Below are positions 42,458 through 53,502 of a DNA stretch of 64,000 bases, one piece after another; position 1 is the first letter of the stretch, and every line of letters begins with the position of its first letter. The translations under genes were made by a program, and so were the position numbers. Below the pieces are notes generated by a model. It did no database searches, had not been told where the DNA came from, and worked only from the letters and a program-made list of their open reading frames with translations. Source of the DNA: Limnohabitans sp. Hippo3 (GTDB taxonomy: Bacteria; Pseudomonadota; Gammaproteobacteria; Burkholderiales; Burkholderiaceae_C); the NCBI RefSeq assembly GCF_003063665.1, contig NZ_NESF01000002.1:124001-188000 (forward strand), read 5' to 3'.

Positions 42458-43660
42458 TCACACGCGCTCGATGATCAGCGCAATGCCCTGGCCCACGCCG
42501 ATGCACATGGTGCACAGCGCGTAACGACCAGCGGTTTGCTGCAGACGGTTGATGGCCGTGGTGGCCAAGCGGGCACCGGATGCACCCAGGGGGTGGCCCA
42601 GGGCAATCGCGCCACCCCAGGCGTTCACCCGGGCGTCGTCGTCTTTCAAACCCAACATGCGCAGCACGGCCAGGCCTTGCGCGGCAAAGGCTTCGTTCAA
42701 CTCGATCACGTCCATGTGGTCGAGGGTCAAGCCGGTTTGGGCCAGCACCTTGAGCGTGGCGGGTGCGGGGCCAATGCCCATGATGCGCGGTGCCACGCCC
42801 GCAGTCGCCATGCCCACGATGCGGGCCTTGGGGGTCAAACCGTTTTTGGCGGCAGTGGCTTCGTCGGCCAAGAGCAAAGCGCAAGCGCCGTCGTTCACGC
42901 CCGAGGCATTGCCTGCGGTCACGGTGCCGTCCGGGCGCACCACGCCTTTGAGCTTGGCCAACGCTTCGAGGCTGGTTTCACGTGGGTGCTCGTCGGTGTC
43001 AACGATGATCGCATCGCCCTTTTTCTGGGGGATGCTCACGCCCACAATTTCGCGGGCCAGGTGCCCGGCCTTGATGGCAGCGACCGCACGCAGCTGGCTG
43101 TTGTAGGCCATCAGGTCTTGCGCTTCGCGCTCGATCTTGAAGTCGGTGGCCACGTTTTCGGCGGTCTCGGGCATGGAGTCCACGCCGTATTGGGCTTTCA
43201 TCAGCTTGTTGACAAAGCGCCAGCCGATGGTGGTGTCGTACACCGCGTTGGCGCGGCTGAAGGCGCTCTCGGCTTTGGGTATCACAAACGGGGCGCGGCT
43301 CATGCTTTCCACACCACCGGCAATCATCAAGCCGGCTTCGCCCGCCTTGATGGCGCGGGCGGCGGTGCCAATGGCGTCCAGACCCGAGCCGCACAGGCGG
43401 TTGATGGTGGCGCCGGGCACGTCGATCGGCAGACCAGCCAGCAAGCTGCTCATGTGGGCCACGTTACGGTTGTCTTCACCGGCCTGGTTGGCGCAGCCGT
43501 ACAGCACGTCGGTCACTGCCGCCCAGTCCACTTTGGGGTTGCGGGCCATCAGGGCACGCAGGGGCACCGCACCCAAGTCGTCGGTGCGTACGCTGCTCAA
43601 AGCACCGCCGTAACGGCCAAAAGGGGTACGGATCGCGTCGCAAATGTAGGCTTGGTTCAT
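42458..43660 (-). CDS. 3-oxoadipyl-CoA/acetyl-CoA thiolase (PcaF-like)
   Basis: A 400-residue thiolase. Nucleophile Cys90 is in INRLCGSGLDAIG, His in GGAIALGHPLGASGARL and the second Cys in CTMCIGVGQG. The segment IGWRFVNKLMKAQYGVDSMP then ETAENVA is characteristic of PcaF/PaaJ-type 3-oxoadipyl-CoA thiolases rather than FadA. It is a monocistronic gene next to the AtuA pair, so it may finish degradation of the same substrate or an aromatic acid. Confidence 0.88.
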   Translation of the reverse strand: MNQAYICDAIRTPFGRYGGALSSVRTDDLGAVPLRALMARNPKVDWAAVTDVLYGCANQAGEDNRNVAHMSSLLAGLPIDVPGATINRLCGSGLDAIGTAARAIKAGEAGLMIAGGVESMSRAPFVIPKAESAFSRANAVYDTTIGWRFVNKLMKAQYGVDSMPETAENVATDFKIEREAQDLMAYNSQLRAVAAIKAGHLAREIVGVSIPQKKGDAIIVDTDEHPRETSLEALAKLKGVVRPDGTVTAGNASGVNDGACALLLADEATAAKNGLTPKARIVGMATAGVAPRIMGIGPAPATLKVLAQTGLTLDHMDVIELNEAFAAQGLAVLRMLGLKDDDARVNAWGGAIALGHPLGASGARLATTAINRLQQTAGRYALCTMCIGVGQGIALIIERV

Positions 43661-43686
43661 GTTTTAGGGTTCCAGATGAAAGTTTT

Positions 43687-43714
43687 ATGCATTTTATTGC
43701 ATGTTTCAGTGCAT
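43687..43714. promoter_or_regulatory. TGCAT-type operator candidate upstream of the thiolase
   Basis: ATGCA-TTTTAT-TGCAT inverted repeat (43687-43702) followed by another TGCAT at 43710, in the AT-rich leader of the PcaF-like gene. It suggests a regulator site; the protein is unknown. Confidence 0.4.
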
Positions 43715-43767
43715 TGCTGAATTGATTCTAGGTGTTGAATCCGCCATGGGCACGAGCGGCGCTGCCC

Positions 43768-43936
43768 GGGCTCAGAAGCGCTTCGCTTTGCCACATCGTG
43801 CGGACAGGGCCATGCCCTCTACAGACTCGGTGCCCGCTGACCCGTGCCATCATGCCTGCGATGGGGCCATGGGGATGGGGCGATGTGGCAAAGCGAAGCG
43901 CCTCTGAGCCCGAGCCCCATGGCCCCATTGCAGGCA
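43768..43936. repeat. Nested long inverted repeats in a 308-bp gap
   Basis: Two pairs of inverted repeats interleave. One is a 31-bp pair at 43768-43798 and 43881-43911 with one mismatch (arm contains GCGCTTCGCTTTGCCACATC). The other is a 21-bp pair at 43853-43873 and 43916-43936 with one mismatch (arm contains GGGGCCATGG). The arms of the second pair flank the right arm of the first, so alternative foldings exist. No open frame here looks coding. It could be a miniature transposable element or a large repeat unit. Confidence 0.75.
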
Positions 43937-43968
43937 ACCCCATGCAGACATGAAGGACAATTGCTGCC

Positions 43969-44406
43969 ATGCTGATCCAACCTTCACAAGCCGATGTACG
44001 GCGCTTTTTTTGCGGTGTTTACGCCAAGGCCAAAACCTCAGCTCCCCTCGAGCCCATGGAAACGCTGGTGAGCCAATGGATTGAGGAACACCCCGAATAC
44101 CACGCCGAACTGGCCGATGTGGACGCGGCACTGGCCAACATGCACACAGCCGACCCGAACCGGGAAAACCCTTTTTTGCACTTGTCGATGCACCTGTCGA
44201 TCAGCGAGCAATGCAGCATTGACCAACCCCGTGGCATCCGCCAGGCGGTGGAGTTGCTGACCCACAGACTCAACTCCCTGCACGATGCCCACCACCAGGC
44301 CATGGAATGCCTGGGTCGCATGGTTCATGAAAGCCAGCGCTCAGGCCGCATGCCCGATGGCGAGTCCTACATCGCCTGCGTGCAACGCCACGCCACGCAA
44401 GACTGA
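43969..44406 (+). CDS. DUF1841 family protein
   Basis: A 145-residue soluble protein matching DUF1841: RRFFCGVYAKAKTSAPLEPM, then IEEHPEYHAELAD, NPFLHLSMHLSISEQCSIDQ and a C-terminal CLGRMVHESQRSGRMPDGES. The family is common in Burkholderiales and of unknown function. The start directly follows the nested inverted repeat region. Confidence 0.88.
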   Translation: MLIQPSQADVRRFFCGVYAKAKTSAPLEPMETLVSQWIEEHPEYHAELADVDAALANMHTADPNRENPFLHLSMHLSISEQCSIDQPRGIRQAVELLTHRLNSLHDAHHQAMECLGRMVHESQRSGRMPDGESYIACVQRHATQD

Positions 44407-45073
44407 TCAGTCCACCGCCTGCAACCAGCGCCGCTGGGCCGTCTGCACCGCATCGGGATAGGCCGCTTGCCCTCGGGAGCCGTTGTAACGCCCTAAACCC
44501 ATGAACAGATCACCCCCCTCGCGGTCGAGGTAATGCCGCAAGATCACGCAGCCAAATCTCAAGTTAGTTTGCATGTGGAACAAGCGGCTCGCATCGCCAT
44601 CGCCGATCGAGCGGGTCCAAAAAGGCATGACCTGCATGTAACCCCGAGCACCCGCAGGGGAAACCGCGTGCTTGCGAAAAGCGCTCTCCACCTGGATCAG
44701 GCCCAGCACCAATGACAGTGACAAACCGGCTCGGCGGGCTTCGTACCACAGCGTTTGCAAAAACTCTTGCCGCTCTGTGGGGTGGCTTTTTGAAACGAGC
44801 GAGGAGACGGCTCGTGGCGGCCAGCCAGTCGGCGTAAGCTTGTTGGTCAGCCGCAGTGGCCAGCACTGGATCGGGCGGCGCGGCATGGGCCACGGCAGCG
44901 CTCAGGGCCGTGCGCACGGCATGCGACAAACGCTCCTCCACCTGTGCCCCCGCAAGCGCTGGCTGCGCGGTCAAAAGGCCAAGACCACTGCCCACGACCG
45001 CCACCTTCGCCAAGCGCCTCAGAGCTTGACGCCGAGAACGCCATTCAAACGGCAGGGGGATGGCGGACGGCAT
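44407..45073 (-). pseudogene. Lytic transglycosylase with a one-base frameshift
   Basis: The N-terminal part in one frame (MPSAIPLPFEWRSRRQALRR, with a signal-like VAVVGSGLGLLTAQPALAGA, up to WLAATSRLLARFKK) continues in another frame as SHPTERQEFLQTLWYEARRA. After that comes an intact SLT domain (LVLGLIQVESAFRKHAVSPA, GARGYMQVMPFW, LGRYNGSRGQ). The break coincides with a run of five A on the coding strand (44787-44791); four would restore one frame of about 221 residues. The catalytic Glu in QVESAF is present. It may be a true mutation, a homopolymer sequencing error, or slippage. It lies 12 bp after proS. Confidence 0.8.
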
Positions 45074-45085
45074 GGCCCGAACGCA

Positions 45086-46831
45086 TCAGACTGTCATGCG
45101 AGAGCGGATATGCGCCAGGATGTCCGATACCGCCACCTTGCTGGCTTCGGCATCGCGGCGGTGCTGGTATTCGACCAGGCCATCCTTGAGGCCTTTGTCG
45201 CCGATGGTGACGCGGTGCGGCACACCGATCAATTCCCAGTCGGCAAACATGGCACCCGGGCGCTCGCCACGGTCGTCCAGGATCACGTCCACACCCTCGG
45301 CCAGCAAGGCGGCGTAAATCCGCTCGGCTTCAAGCTTGACGGCTTCGCTGCGGTCCATGCCGATGGGGCAGACCACCACGGTGAACGGTGCAATCGCGTC
45401 GGGCCAGATGATGCCGCGCTCGTCGTGGTTTTGCTCGATGGCGGCGGCGGGCAAGCGTGTGATGCCAATGCCATAGCAGCCCATTTCCAGAAATTGTGGT
45501 TTGCCGGTTTCGTCCAGAAACGTGGCGTTCATGGCCTTGGAATATTTGGTGCCCAAATAGAACACATGGCCCACTTCGATGCCGCGCTCAATGGCCAGCT
45601 CGCCTTGGCCGTCGGGCGATTGGTCGCCCGCCACCACGTTGCGGATGTCGGCCACCAAAGCGGGCTCGGGCAGGTCGCGGCCCCAGTTGACGCCGGTGAT
45701 GTGGAAGTCTGGCTCATTGGCGCCGCAAATCCAGTCGGCCATCACCGCGACCTCGCGGTCGGCCACCAGGTGCACAGGCTTCTTCAGGTTCAGCGGGCCA
45801 AGGTAACCCGGCTTGCAACCGAAGTGGTCTTCGATTTCGGCCAAGGTGGCAAAGCGGAAGCCGCCTTCCATGCCGGGCAACTTACAGACCTTGACTTCGT
45901 TCATGTCGTGGTCGCCGCGCAGCAGCAAAAGCCAGACTTGCGATTTGACGATCTCACCCTGCTCGTTCAGGGCGTCGGTGGCCAGCACCAGTGACTTGAC
46001 GGTGGTGGACAGGGGCACGTTCAGCAAGGCGGCAACGTCTTCGCAGGTGCTCTTGCCGGGCGTGGGGGTTTTGGTCAGGGCCTGTGTGGCTGCAGCGCGG
46101 GGCTGGCTCGGGGCCAGGGCCTCGGCCTTTTCCATGTTGGCGGCGTAGTTGCTGGTGGGGCAATAGACGATGGCGTCTTCACCCGTGGCGGCGATCACCT
46201 GGAATTCTTCACTCAAGTCCCCCCCGATGGCGCCGCTGTCGGCGGCGACAGCGCGGTAGGTCAAACCAAAACGGTCGAAAATCTTGCGGTAGGCCCCGGC
46301 CATGACCTGGTAGCTGGCCTTGGCGCTGGCCATGTCGCGGTCAAAGCTGTAGGCGTCTTTCATGGTGAATTCACGCCCGCGCATCAGGCCAAAGCGGGGG
46401 CGGCGCTCGTCGCGGAATTTGGTCTGGATCTGGTAAAAGTTTTTGGGCAGCTGTTTGTAGCTGCGCACTTCCTGGCGCACCACATCGGTCACCACCTCTT
46501 CGCTGGTGGGCTGGATGACAAAGTCGCGGCCGTGGCGGTCCTTGATGCGCAAGAGCTCTGGGCCCATCTTGTCAAAACGACCCGTTTCCTGCCACAGTTC
46601 GGCCGGCTGGACCACGGGCATGGTCATCTCGATGGCCCCTGCGCGGTTCATCTCTTCGCGCACGATGGCTTCCACCTTGCGGATGACCCGCAGGCCCATG
46701 GGCATGTAGTTGTAAATACCCGCGCCCAGTTTCTTGATCAGGCCCGCCCGGGTCATCAGTTTGTGGCTGACCACCTCGGCATCGGCGGGGGCTTCTTTGA
46801 GGGTGGAAATGAGGAACTGGGAGGCTTTCAT
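45086..46831 (-). CDS. proS: Prolyl-tRNA synthetase
   Basis: A 581-residue class II aminoacyl-tRNA synthetase of the bacterial type with an editing insertion. It starts [20 protein letters not shown]; motif 2 region is [20 protein letters not shown]; the INS editing domain lies at about 230-390; motif 3 region is [20 protein letters not shown]; the anticodon-binding domain is at the C-terminus. It charges tRNA-Pro. Divergent from rppH. Confidence 0.96.
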   Translation of the reverse strand: MKASQFLISTLKEAPADAEVVSHKLMTRAGLIKKLGAGIYNYMPMGLRVIRKVEAIVREEMNRAGAIEMTMPVVQPAELWQETGRFDKMGPELLRIKDRHGRDFVIQPTSEEVVTDVVRQEVRSYKQLPKNFYQIQTKFRDERRPRFGLMRGREFTMKDAYSFDRDMASAKASYQVMAGAYRKIFDRFGLTYRAVAADSGAIGGDLSEEFQVIAATGEDAIVYCPTSNYAANMEKAEALAPSQPRAAATQALTKTPTPGKSTCEDVAALLNVPLSTTVKSLVLATDALNEQGEIVKSQVWLLLLRGDHDMNEVKVCKLPGMEGGFRFATLAEIEDHFGCKPGYLGPLNLKKPVHLVADREVAVMADWICGANEPDFHITGVNWGRDLPEPALVADIRNVVAGDQSPDGQGELAIERGIEVGHVFYLGTKYSKAMNATFLDETGKPQFLEMGCYGIGITRLPAAAIEQNHDERGIIWPDAIAPFTVVVCPIGMDRSEAVKLEAERIYAALLAEGVDVILDDRGERPGAMFADWELIGVPHRVTIGDKGLKDGLVEYQHRRDAEASKVAVSDILAHIRSRMTV

Positions 46832-46930
46832 CGCAACGGACTAACTTGACAAGGGCATCAGGGAAACATCCAAGAGCAAGCGGCAGTGCGCCGTGCATAA
46901 TGGACACAATTTAAAAATTTGAGGTTGATT

Positions 46931-47548
46931 ATGCTTGACCGTGAAGGCTTTAGGCCGAACGTCGGCATCATTCTGCTCAACCAGAAAAACCAGGTTTTCT
47001 GGGGCAAGCGCATCCGCACCCACAGCTGGCAGTTTCCGCAGGGTGGCATTGACCGGGGCGAAAGCCCTGAACAGGCCATGTTCCGCGAACTCCATGAAGA
47101 AGTGGGGCTCCACCCGGAGCATGTGCGCATCGTGGCCCGGACCCGTGACTGGTTGCGCTATGAGGTGCCAGACCGCTTCATCCGCAGGGATGCACGCGGT
47201 TTTTACAAGGGCCAGAAACAAATCTGGTACCTGCTGCAGTTGGTCACCCACGACCACCATCTGAACCTGCGCGCCACCGACCACCCTGAGTTCGACGCCT
47301 GGCGTTGGAACGATTACTGGGTCCCGCTGGATGTGGTGGTGGAGTTCAAGCGCGGTGTCTACGAGATGGCGCTGACCGAGTTGGCGCGCTTTCTGCCGCG
47401 CCAGGACCGCCAAAACCGCTATTTGCGCAGTGGCCACCGCTCGCCTCGAGAAGGCAGCGAACCAGAAGGTCAGCGACCCGACATGCAGCCCCCCATGCAC
47501 ATGGAGTTACCGCCTGGGGCCAGCTTCGACCCCAATCCGCAAGGCTGA
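46931..47548 (+). CDS. rppH: RNA pyrophosphohydrolase
   Basis: A 205-residue Nudix hydrolase. The Nudix box is [20 protein letters not shown] followed by VGL, with the RppH features [18 protein letters not shown] and [11 protein letters not shown]. It removes pyrophosphate from triphosphorylated 5' RNA ends to start decay. The C-terminal ~45 residues form a Pro/Met-rich tail beyond the usual length. The ATG at 46931 gives the standard family start ([10 protein letters not shown]). Confidence 0.93.
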   Translation: MLDREGFRPNVGIILLNQKNQVFWGKRIRTHSWQFPQGGIDRGESPEQAMFRELHEEVGLHPEHVRIVARTRDWLRYEVPDRFIRRDARGFYKGQKQIWYLLQLVTHDHHLNLRATDHPEFDAWRWNDYWVPLDVVVEFKRGVYEMALTELARFLPRQDRQNRYLRSGHRSPREGSEPEGQRPDMQPPMHMELPPGASFDPNPQG

Positions 47549-47584
47549 CACCTCAGGCGGCCGCACCCGGCAGCACCTGCGTTG

Positions 47585-48721
47585 TCAGCGGCTCAGGATC
47601 AGGTTGTCGCGGTGCACCATCTCGGGCTCGGCGGTGTAGCCCAGCAAAGTCTCGTACTCGTGTGAAGGCTTTCGGCACAGCAAACGGGCCTCGGCACTGG
47701 CGTAGTTGGCCAGGCCCCGGGCGATTTCGGCACCTTGTTCATCCCGGATCGCGATCACATCGCCGCGTGAAAAATCACCGGCCACGCCCGTCATGCCAAT
47801 GGGCAACAGGCTTTTGCCTTCGGTCAGCACTTTGTGGGCTGCACCCGCATCCACTGTGACTGAGCCGCGCAGCTGCAGGTGGTCGGCCATCCACTGTTTG
47901 CGGGCCTGCTGCTTGGCCGTTTGCGCCACCAGCAAAGTGCCCATGTTGTCGCCCTGCGCCAGGCGCAGCAGGGCGTCGGGCTCGCGCCCCCAGGCGATCA
48001 CGGTGGACGCGCCCGAACCCGCAGCCCGCTTGGCAGCCAGGATTTTGGTGATCATGCCGCCCTTGCCGATGCTGGAGCCCGCACCACCCGCCATGGCTTC
48101 CAGCGCCGGATCACCGGCACGGGCTTCATGGACAAAAGTGGCCGAGGGGTCTTTGCGCGGATCGGCGGTGTACAGCCCTTTTTGATCGGTCAGGATGACC
48201 AGCAAGTCGGCTTCGATCAGGTTGGCCACCAAAGCGCCCAAGGTGTCGTTGTCGCCAAACTTGATCTCGTCGTTGACCACCGTGTCGTTTTCGTTGATGA
48301 CCGGGAGCACGCGGTGCTGCAAAAGGGTGAGCAAGGTCGAGCGGGCGTTGAGGTAACGCTCGCGGTCGGCCAGGTCGGCGTGGGTGAGCAGCACCTGGGC
48401 GCTGCCCATGCCGTTTTCTCGCAGTTTGGTTTCGTACATCTGCGCCAAGCCCATCTGGCCCACGGCAGCGGCTGCCTGCAGGGCCGGCACTTCGCTCGGG
48501 CGGGTGGTCCAGCCCAGGCGCTTCATGCCTTCGGCGATCGCGCCGCTGGAGACCATGACCACTTCCTTGCCCTGGGCACTGAGCAACGCCATTTGGCGGC
48601 ACCATTCGCCAATCGCACCTTCGTCCAGACCGCGTCCCTCGTTGGTCACCAGGCTGGAGCCCACTTTGACGACAATGCGGCGCGCATCGCGCAAGAGGGT
48701 GGAAACGGCGGCAGAGGTCAT
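47585..48721 (-). CDS. proB: Glutamate 5-kinase
   Basis: A 378-residue first enzyme of proline synthesis. The amino acid kinase domain has [46 protein letters not shown] and [13 protein letters not shown]. The C-terminal PUA domain spans about 280-370. Start at 48721 ([15 protein letters not shown]); a longer frame upstream would nearly reach obgE and lacks homology. Located after obgE, the usual Burkholderiales order. Confidence 0.95.
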   Translation of the reverse strand: MTSAAVSTLLRDARRIVVKVGSSLVTNEGRGLDEGAIGEWCRQMALLSAQGKEVVMVSSGAIAEGMKRLGWTTRPSEVPALQAAAAVGQMGLAQMYETKLRENGMGSAQVLLTHADLADRERYLNARSTLLTLLQHRVLPVINENDTVVNDEIKFGDNDTLGALVANLIEADLLVILTDQKGLYTADPRKDPSATFVHEARAGDPALEAMAGGAGSSIGKGGMITKILAAKRAAGSGASTVIAWGREPDALLRLAQGDNMGTLLVAQTAKQQARKQWMADHLQLRGSVTVDAGAAHKVLTEGKSLLPIGMTGVAGDFSRGDVIAIRDEQGAEIARGLANYASAEARLLCRKPSHEYETLLGYTAEPEMVHRDNLILSR

Positions 48722-48775
48722 GCTTCGGGGGGTGCTGGACGTGAGAGGCAAAGGATCTTGGGCGCAGGCCGCCAA

Positions 48776-49924
<1,149 letters not shown>

Positions 49925-49956
49925 TCACTGTCAAAAGATCAGCGGTCCAGAATGCG

Positions 49957-49978
49957 AAAAGCCCCGGCTTGCGGGGCT
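49957..49978 (-). terminator. Terminator after rplU-rpmA
   Basis: Minus strand AGCCCCG / CGGGGCT stem with a short loop followed by TTTTCGC, in the 103-bp gap between rpmA and obgE. It likely separates high-level ribosomal protein transcription from obgE-proB. Confidence 0.75.
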
Positions 49979-50003
49979 CCTCTTTGCCATGGGCGAGACA
50001 GGC

Positions 50004-50264
50004 TTAAACAGCCGGTGTCACGTTGACCATGTGCTTGCTGAGCTCACCTTTGGTGGAGAACGACACGTGGCCGTCGACCAGGGCAAACAAAGTGTGGTCT
50101 TTGCCGATGCCGACATTGTTGCCAGCATGGAATTTGGTGCCACGTTGACGAACGATGATCGAGCCAGCGCTGATCAGTTCACCACCGAAAGCCTTGACGC
50201 CGAGCATTTTTGGCTTGGAATCACGACCGTTGCGCGTAGAGCCGCCGCCTTTTTTCTGTGCCAT
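50004..50264 (-). CDS. rpmA: 50S ribosomal protein L27
   Basis: An 86-residue protein starting [20 protein letters not shown] with [16 protein letters not shown], standard for L27, whose N-terminus reaches the peptidyl-transferase centre. Lies 12 bp after rplU. Confidence 0.97.
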   Translation of the reverse strand: MAQKKGGGSTRNGRDSKPKMLGVKAFGGELISAGSIIVRQRGTKFHAGNNVGIGKDHTLFALVDGHVSFSTKGELSKHMVNVTPAV

Positions 50265-50276
50265 GACCTATTCTCC

Positions 50277-50588
50277 TCAGGCAGCGATTGCACCGATTTG
50301 CAGTTCGGTGAACTGCTGACGGTGACCCTGACGTTTCTGATAGTGCTTGCGACGGCGCATCTTGAAGATGTGCACTTTGTCGTGCTTGCCATGAGCCACC
50401 ACAGTGGCTTTGACTGTGGCGCCGGACACCAGGGGCGTGCCGATTTTCAGGTCTGCGCCGTTGCCGACTGCGAGAACTTGATCGATCACGATTTCCTGGC
50501 CAACGTCCGCAGCAATCTGTTCTACTTTAATTTTTTCGCCAGCGACAACACGATACTGTTTGCCACCGGTTTTTATGACCGCGTACAT
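50277..50588 (-). CDS. rplU: 50S ribosomal protein L21
   Basis: 103 residues from the ATG at 50588, the standard size, starting [20 protein letters not shown] and including [20 protein letters not shown]. The longer open frame upstream has no homology. AAAGAGGTC precedes the start codon. Confidence 0.97.
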   Translation of the reverse strand: MYAVIKTGGKQYRVVAGEKIKVEQIAADVGQEIVIDQVLAVGNGADLKIGTPLVSGATVKATVVAHGKHDKVHIFKMRRRKHYQKRQGHRQQFTELQIGAIAA

Positions 50589-50641
50589 ATTTGACCTCTT
50601 TGAATGGAAGTTTCCAAGGGCTAATCCCCAAGGAACCGCCG

Positions 50642-50671
50642 ATTTTAGCACGAGACCGCCTTGCCAGGCAA
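50642..50671 (-). promoter_or_regulatory. Probable sigma-70 promoter of rplU-rpmA
   Basis: On the minus strand, -35 TTGCCT (50666-50671) and -10 TAAAAT (50642-50647) are separated by an 18-bp spacer, about 54 nt before the rplU start. A separate TATAAT on the plus strand at 50724-50729 may serve the divergent ispB gene, though no good -35 precedes it. Confidence 0.6.
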
Positions 50672-50806
50672 ATGTTCTGGCAGCCACAGGCCTCGGAGGA
50701 GCGGAACCGCGCAGTGCGGTCCCTATAATGCGTATAGTCATAAAACCTCACCGTTCACCGCCCTCGCCGCCCCGGTCATGCCGGGACACCCAGCCGGAAA
50801 CTCCAT

Positions 50807-51790
50807 TTGTCTGCCTCAGAACACAGCACAGCCGCCGTCCTTGAACTGGTGGCCCCCGACATGGCCGAAGTCGATCGGGTGATCGCCCAACGACTCGACT
50901 CAGGCGTGCCTTTGGTGGGTGAGGTGGCGCGCTACATCATTTCGGCTGGTGGCAAACGCCTGCGTCCGGTGCTCTTGCTCTTGACTTGCGGTGCCTTGGA
51001 TTACTCCGGTAGCCAGCGCCACAATCTGGCCGCTGTCGTCGAATTCATCCACACCGCCACCCTGCTGCACGATGACGTGGTGGACGAATCGACCCTGCGC
51101 CGGGGCAGGCCCACGGCCAACGAAAACTTCGGCAACCCAGCCAGTGTGCTGGTGGGCGATTTTTTGTATTCCCGCGCCTTCCAGATGATGGTGGACGCGG
51201 ACAGCATGCGGGTGATGCAAACCCTGGCCGACGCCACCAATGTGATCGCCGAAGGCGAAGTGCTGCAATTGATGAACATGCACGACGCCTCGCTCGACGA
51301 AGAAGGCTATTTGCGCGTGATCCGGTCCAAAACGGCGAAACTGTTTGAAGCCAGCGCACGCCTTGGGGCCATCCTGGCGGGCAGCCCCGCCGCCACCGAG
51401 GCCGCTTGCGCCCAGTACGGCCAGGCTTTGGGCACGGCATTCCAAGTGATCGACGATGTGCTGGATTACGACGGCAACACCGCCGAAATGGGCAAAAACC
51501 TGGGAGATGACCTGCGCGAAGGCAAGGCGACATTGCCTTTGATTTTGGCCATGCAACTGGGTAGCGACAGCCAAAGACAAACCGTGCGCGAAGCGATCGA
51601 GACGGGCAGCGTAGAGCGCTTGGCCGACATCGTGGCCATCGTGCGCGAAACCGGCGCACTGGAAGCCACACGCAACGCAGCGGCCTCCGAGGCACAGCGC
51701 GCCATCGATGCGGCCATGCAGCTGCCTGACAATGCCCATCGCCAAGCCATGGTGGTGTTGGCATCACAGTTGCTGAACCGCAGAACCTGA
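50807..51790 (+). CDS. ispB: Octaprenyl diphosphate synthase
   Basis: A 327-residue trans-polyprenyl synthase. The first Asp-rich motif is LLHDDVVDES, the second is VIDDVLDYDG, and GGKRLRPVLLLL is also present. It makes the side chain of ubiquinone. The start is a TTG at 50807 because the encoded N-terminus (SASEHSTAAVLELVAPDMAE) matches family N-termini and the next ATG would remove it. Divergent from rplU, the usual arrangement in the order. Confidence 0.93.
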   Translation: MSASEHSTAAVLELVAPDMAEVDRVIAQRLDSGVPLVGEVARYIISAGGKRLRPVLLLLTCGALDYSGSQRHNLAAVVEFIHTATLLHDDVVDESTLRRGRPTANENFGNPASVLVGDFLYSRAFQMMVDADSMRVMQTLADATNVIAEGEVLQLMNMHDASLDEEGYLRVIRSKTAKLFEASARLGAILAGSPAATEAACAQYGQALGTAFQVIDDVLDYDGNTAEMGKNLGDDLREGKATLPLILAMQLGSDSQRQTVREAIETGSVERLADIVAIVRETGALEATRNAAASEAQRAIDAAMQLPDNAHRQAMVVLASQLLNRRT

Positions 51791-51805
51791 CCGGGCGGAT
51801 CGGCC

Positions 51806-52207
51806 ATGAAACTGCCCAGCCACTTTGTTCGTGCCCTCGCCACCTTGGCCTGCTGCATGTGCCTTGGCACGCAAGCCAGCCCCAAATGGGAAGCGGTCAT
51901 GCTCAACGACCAAGGCTTGTTCTACATCGACCCGAAGTCCATCACCGAAGAAGACGGCCGGAAAAAAGTGTGGAGCGCCCTGGATTACAAAAAACCGCAA
52001 AGCACAGGCGATGGCAAGCCTTACTTGTCGATCCACTCACAAATTCAGCTCAATTGCAAATTGAAGATGGCGCGGGTGCTGCATTTGACGTATTACACCG
52101 GTCCGATGCTCACAGGCCAAGTGGTCAGCCGCCAGGGCATGTTGCACGAATGGCTGGACATTGATCCCACCTCACCCATTCAGAAAATCGCCCGACGCGT
52201 TTGTTGA
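51806..52207 (+). CDS. Secreted protein with a surface-adhesin E-like domain
   Basis: A 133-residue protein with a signal peptide (RALATLACCMCLGTQA) followed by WEAVMLNDQGLFYIDPKSIT, VWSALDYKKPQ, then NCKLKMARVLHLTYYTGPML and a final Cys. This pattern (YIDP..SI, a mid Cys and a terminal Cys) is that of small periplasmic adhesin-protein-E-like domains. It lies 15 bp after ispB and is likely co-transcribed. Role unknown. Confidence 0.7.
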   Translation: MKLPSHFVRALATLACCMCLGTQASPKWEAVMLNDQGLFYIDPKSITEEDGRKKVWSALDYKKPQSTGDGKPYLSIHSQIQLNCKLKMARVLHLTYYTGPMLTGQVVSRQGMLHEWLDIDPTSPIQKIARRVC

Positions 52208-52271
52208 GTGTTCAGCGGACAAGTAGGCACCTGTGCAGCGCAGACAGGTGGTCTCAAGTCAGCTGATGAGC

Positions 52272-52607
52272 TCACTCGACAACCAGACGGCAAGGCTCCT
52301 TGATTTTGAGCTCTTGCCGCTTTTCTTCGCAGTAGCGCATGGCCCGGCGAGCACCCTCCGCCGCCATTTTGATGTGCACAGAACACTGCAAGCTCATTTT
52401 TTCAATGTCACTGTGGTTGTCAAAAGCAGCCGCACAGCGGCTGTTGGCCGTCATCTCCGGCTTGGTTTGTCGCCAAACCATCTTCAGGCCTTCCGGGATA
52501 TCCCGCACCCGCACGGTGGGGTAAACCTCAGCCGCCATCAGCTGCGCAGCGCACGCCCACAGCAAAACCGTCAGACCCGGATTCATCGCGCAAATTCTGG
52601 CTTTCAT
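52272..52607 (-). CDS. Small secreted protein of unknown function
   Basis: A 111-residue protein from the ATG at 52607, chosen for its strong GAGGAGG ribosome binding site. A signal peptide (MNPGLTVLLWACAAQLMAA) precedes a mature part with four cysteines (SRCAAAF, LQCSVH, RYCEEK, EPCRLV), probably two disulfides. No family recognised. It is the last gene after plsC in the pyr operon direction. Confidence 0.65.
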   Translation of the reverse strand: MKARICAMNPGLTVLLWACAAQLMAAEVYPTVRVRDIPEGLKMVWRQTKPEMTANSRCAAAFDNHSDIEKMSLQCSVHIKMAAEGARRAMRYCEEKRQELKIKEPCRLVVE

Positions 52608-52650
52608 GGTTGTCCTCCTCGATGGCCTAAACCCGTCCTTCACAGGGCCT

Positions 52651-53397
52651 TCAATGCCGCGCATCCCTCAGCCGGATTATCTCTTCACGCAAATCATGGG
52701 ACCATGCACGGCGGTCGCGACCTTGGGCCCATTGCAAGTCACCGAAACGAACCACCGCCGTGATCCTTGGTGCTGTCAGGGTACGCCAGATCGACCCCAG
52801 CAAGGTGTCATCGCCAATATAACAAGGCGCAAAACTCGGCTCGCCACTGCGCGCATCCAGAAACTGAAGGGACATGGGTTGAACCGGGGCTTCGGCCTGA
52901 ATGGCCGACTGGATCAGGTTGGCATGGAAAGGCAACACATCACGCCCATCACTGGTTGTGCCTTCCGGGAAAACCGCCACCACATCGCCGTTCTTCATGG
53001 CATCGGCCATGTCCTTGACCATGCGCAAGGCATCTTTTCGGCTGGTGCGTTCGATGTAGAGCGTGCCCGCCCCCGTGGCGAGCATGCCCACCAAAGGCCA
53101 GTCGCGGATGTCGGATTTGGACACAAAACGGCAATGCCGGGCCGCATGGATGACCGAAATGTCCAACCAGGAAATGTGGTTGGCCACGATCAAGGCCGGG
53201 CCGTTGGACACAGGCTGCCCCAGCACCTTGAGGTGAATGTCCCACAAAGCGAGAAACTGCAGTGCCCACGCCTGCACACGCATTTCACGCTGCTCGGCGT
53301 TGAACTGGGGAAAGCGGACATAAATCGTCCACATGCCGACCAACACGTGCCATAGACCACGCAGCAACTTCCAAATCGCACGCAAGGTCCGCATCAC
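52651..53397 (-). CDS. plsC: 1-acyl-sn-glycerol-3-phosphate acyltransferase
   Basis: A 248-residue membrane-associated acyltransferase. An N-terminal hydrophobic segment precedes the catalytic NHISWLD (HX4D), IERTSRKDA, and the glycerophosphate-binding VAVFPEGTTSDG. It converts lysophosphatidate to phosphatidate. Located downstream of pyrC'. Confidence 0.9.
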   Translation of the reverse strand: MMRTLRAIWKLLRGLWHVLVGMWTIYVRFPQFNAEQREMRVQAWALQFLALWDIHLKVLGQPVSNGPALIVANHISWLDISVIHAARHCRFVSKSDIRDWPLVGMLATGAGTLYIERTSRKDALRMVKDMADAMKNGDVVAVFPEGTTSDGRDVLPFHANLIQSAIQAEAPVQPMSLQFLDARSGEPSFAPCYIGDDTLLGSIWRTLTAPRITAVVRFGDLQWAQGRDRRAWSHDLREEIIRLRDARH

Positions 53398-53502
53398 GCA
53401 CTCATGCCCTGGTCATCCACAGCTTGGAACAAGGCATCCTCAACGCCTGATCCGCTCGGGCCTGACAGCGCCCGCTCGGGTGACCACATGGCGCAACACC
53501 CC

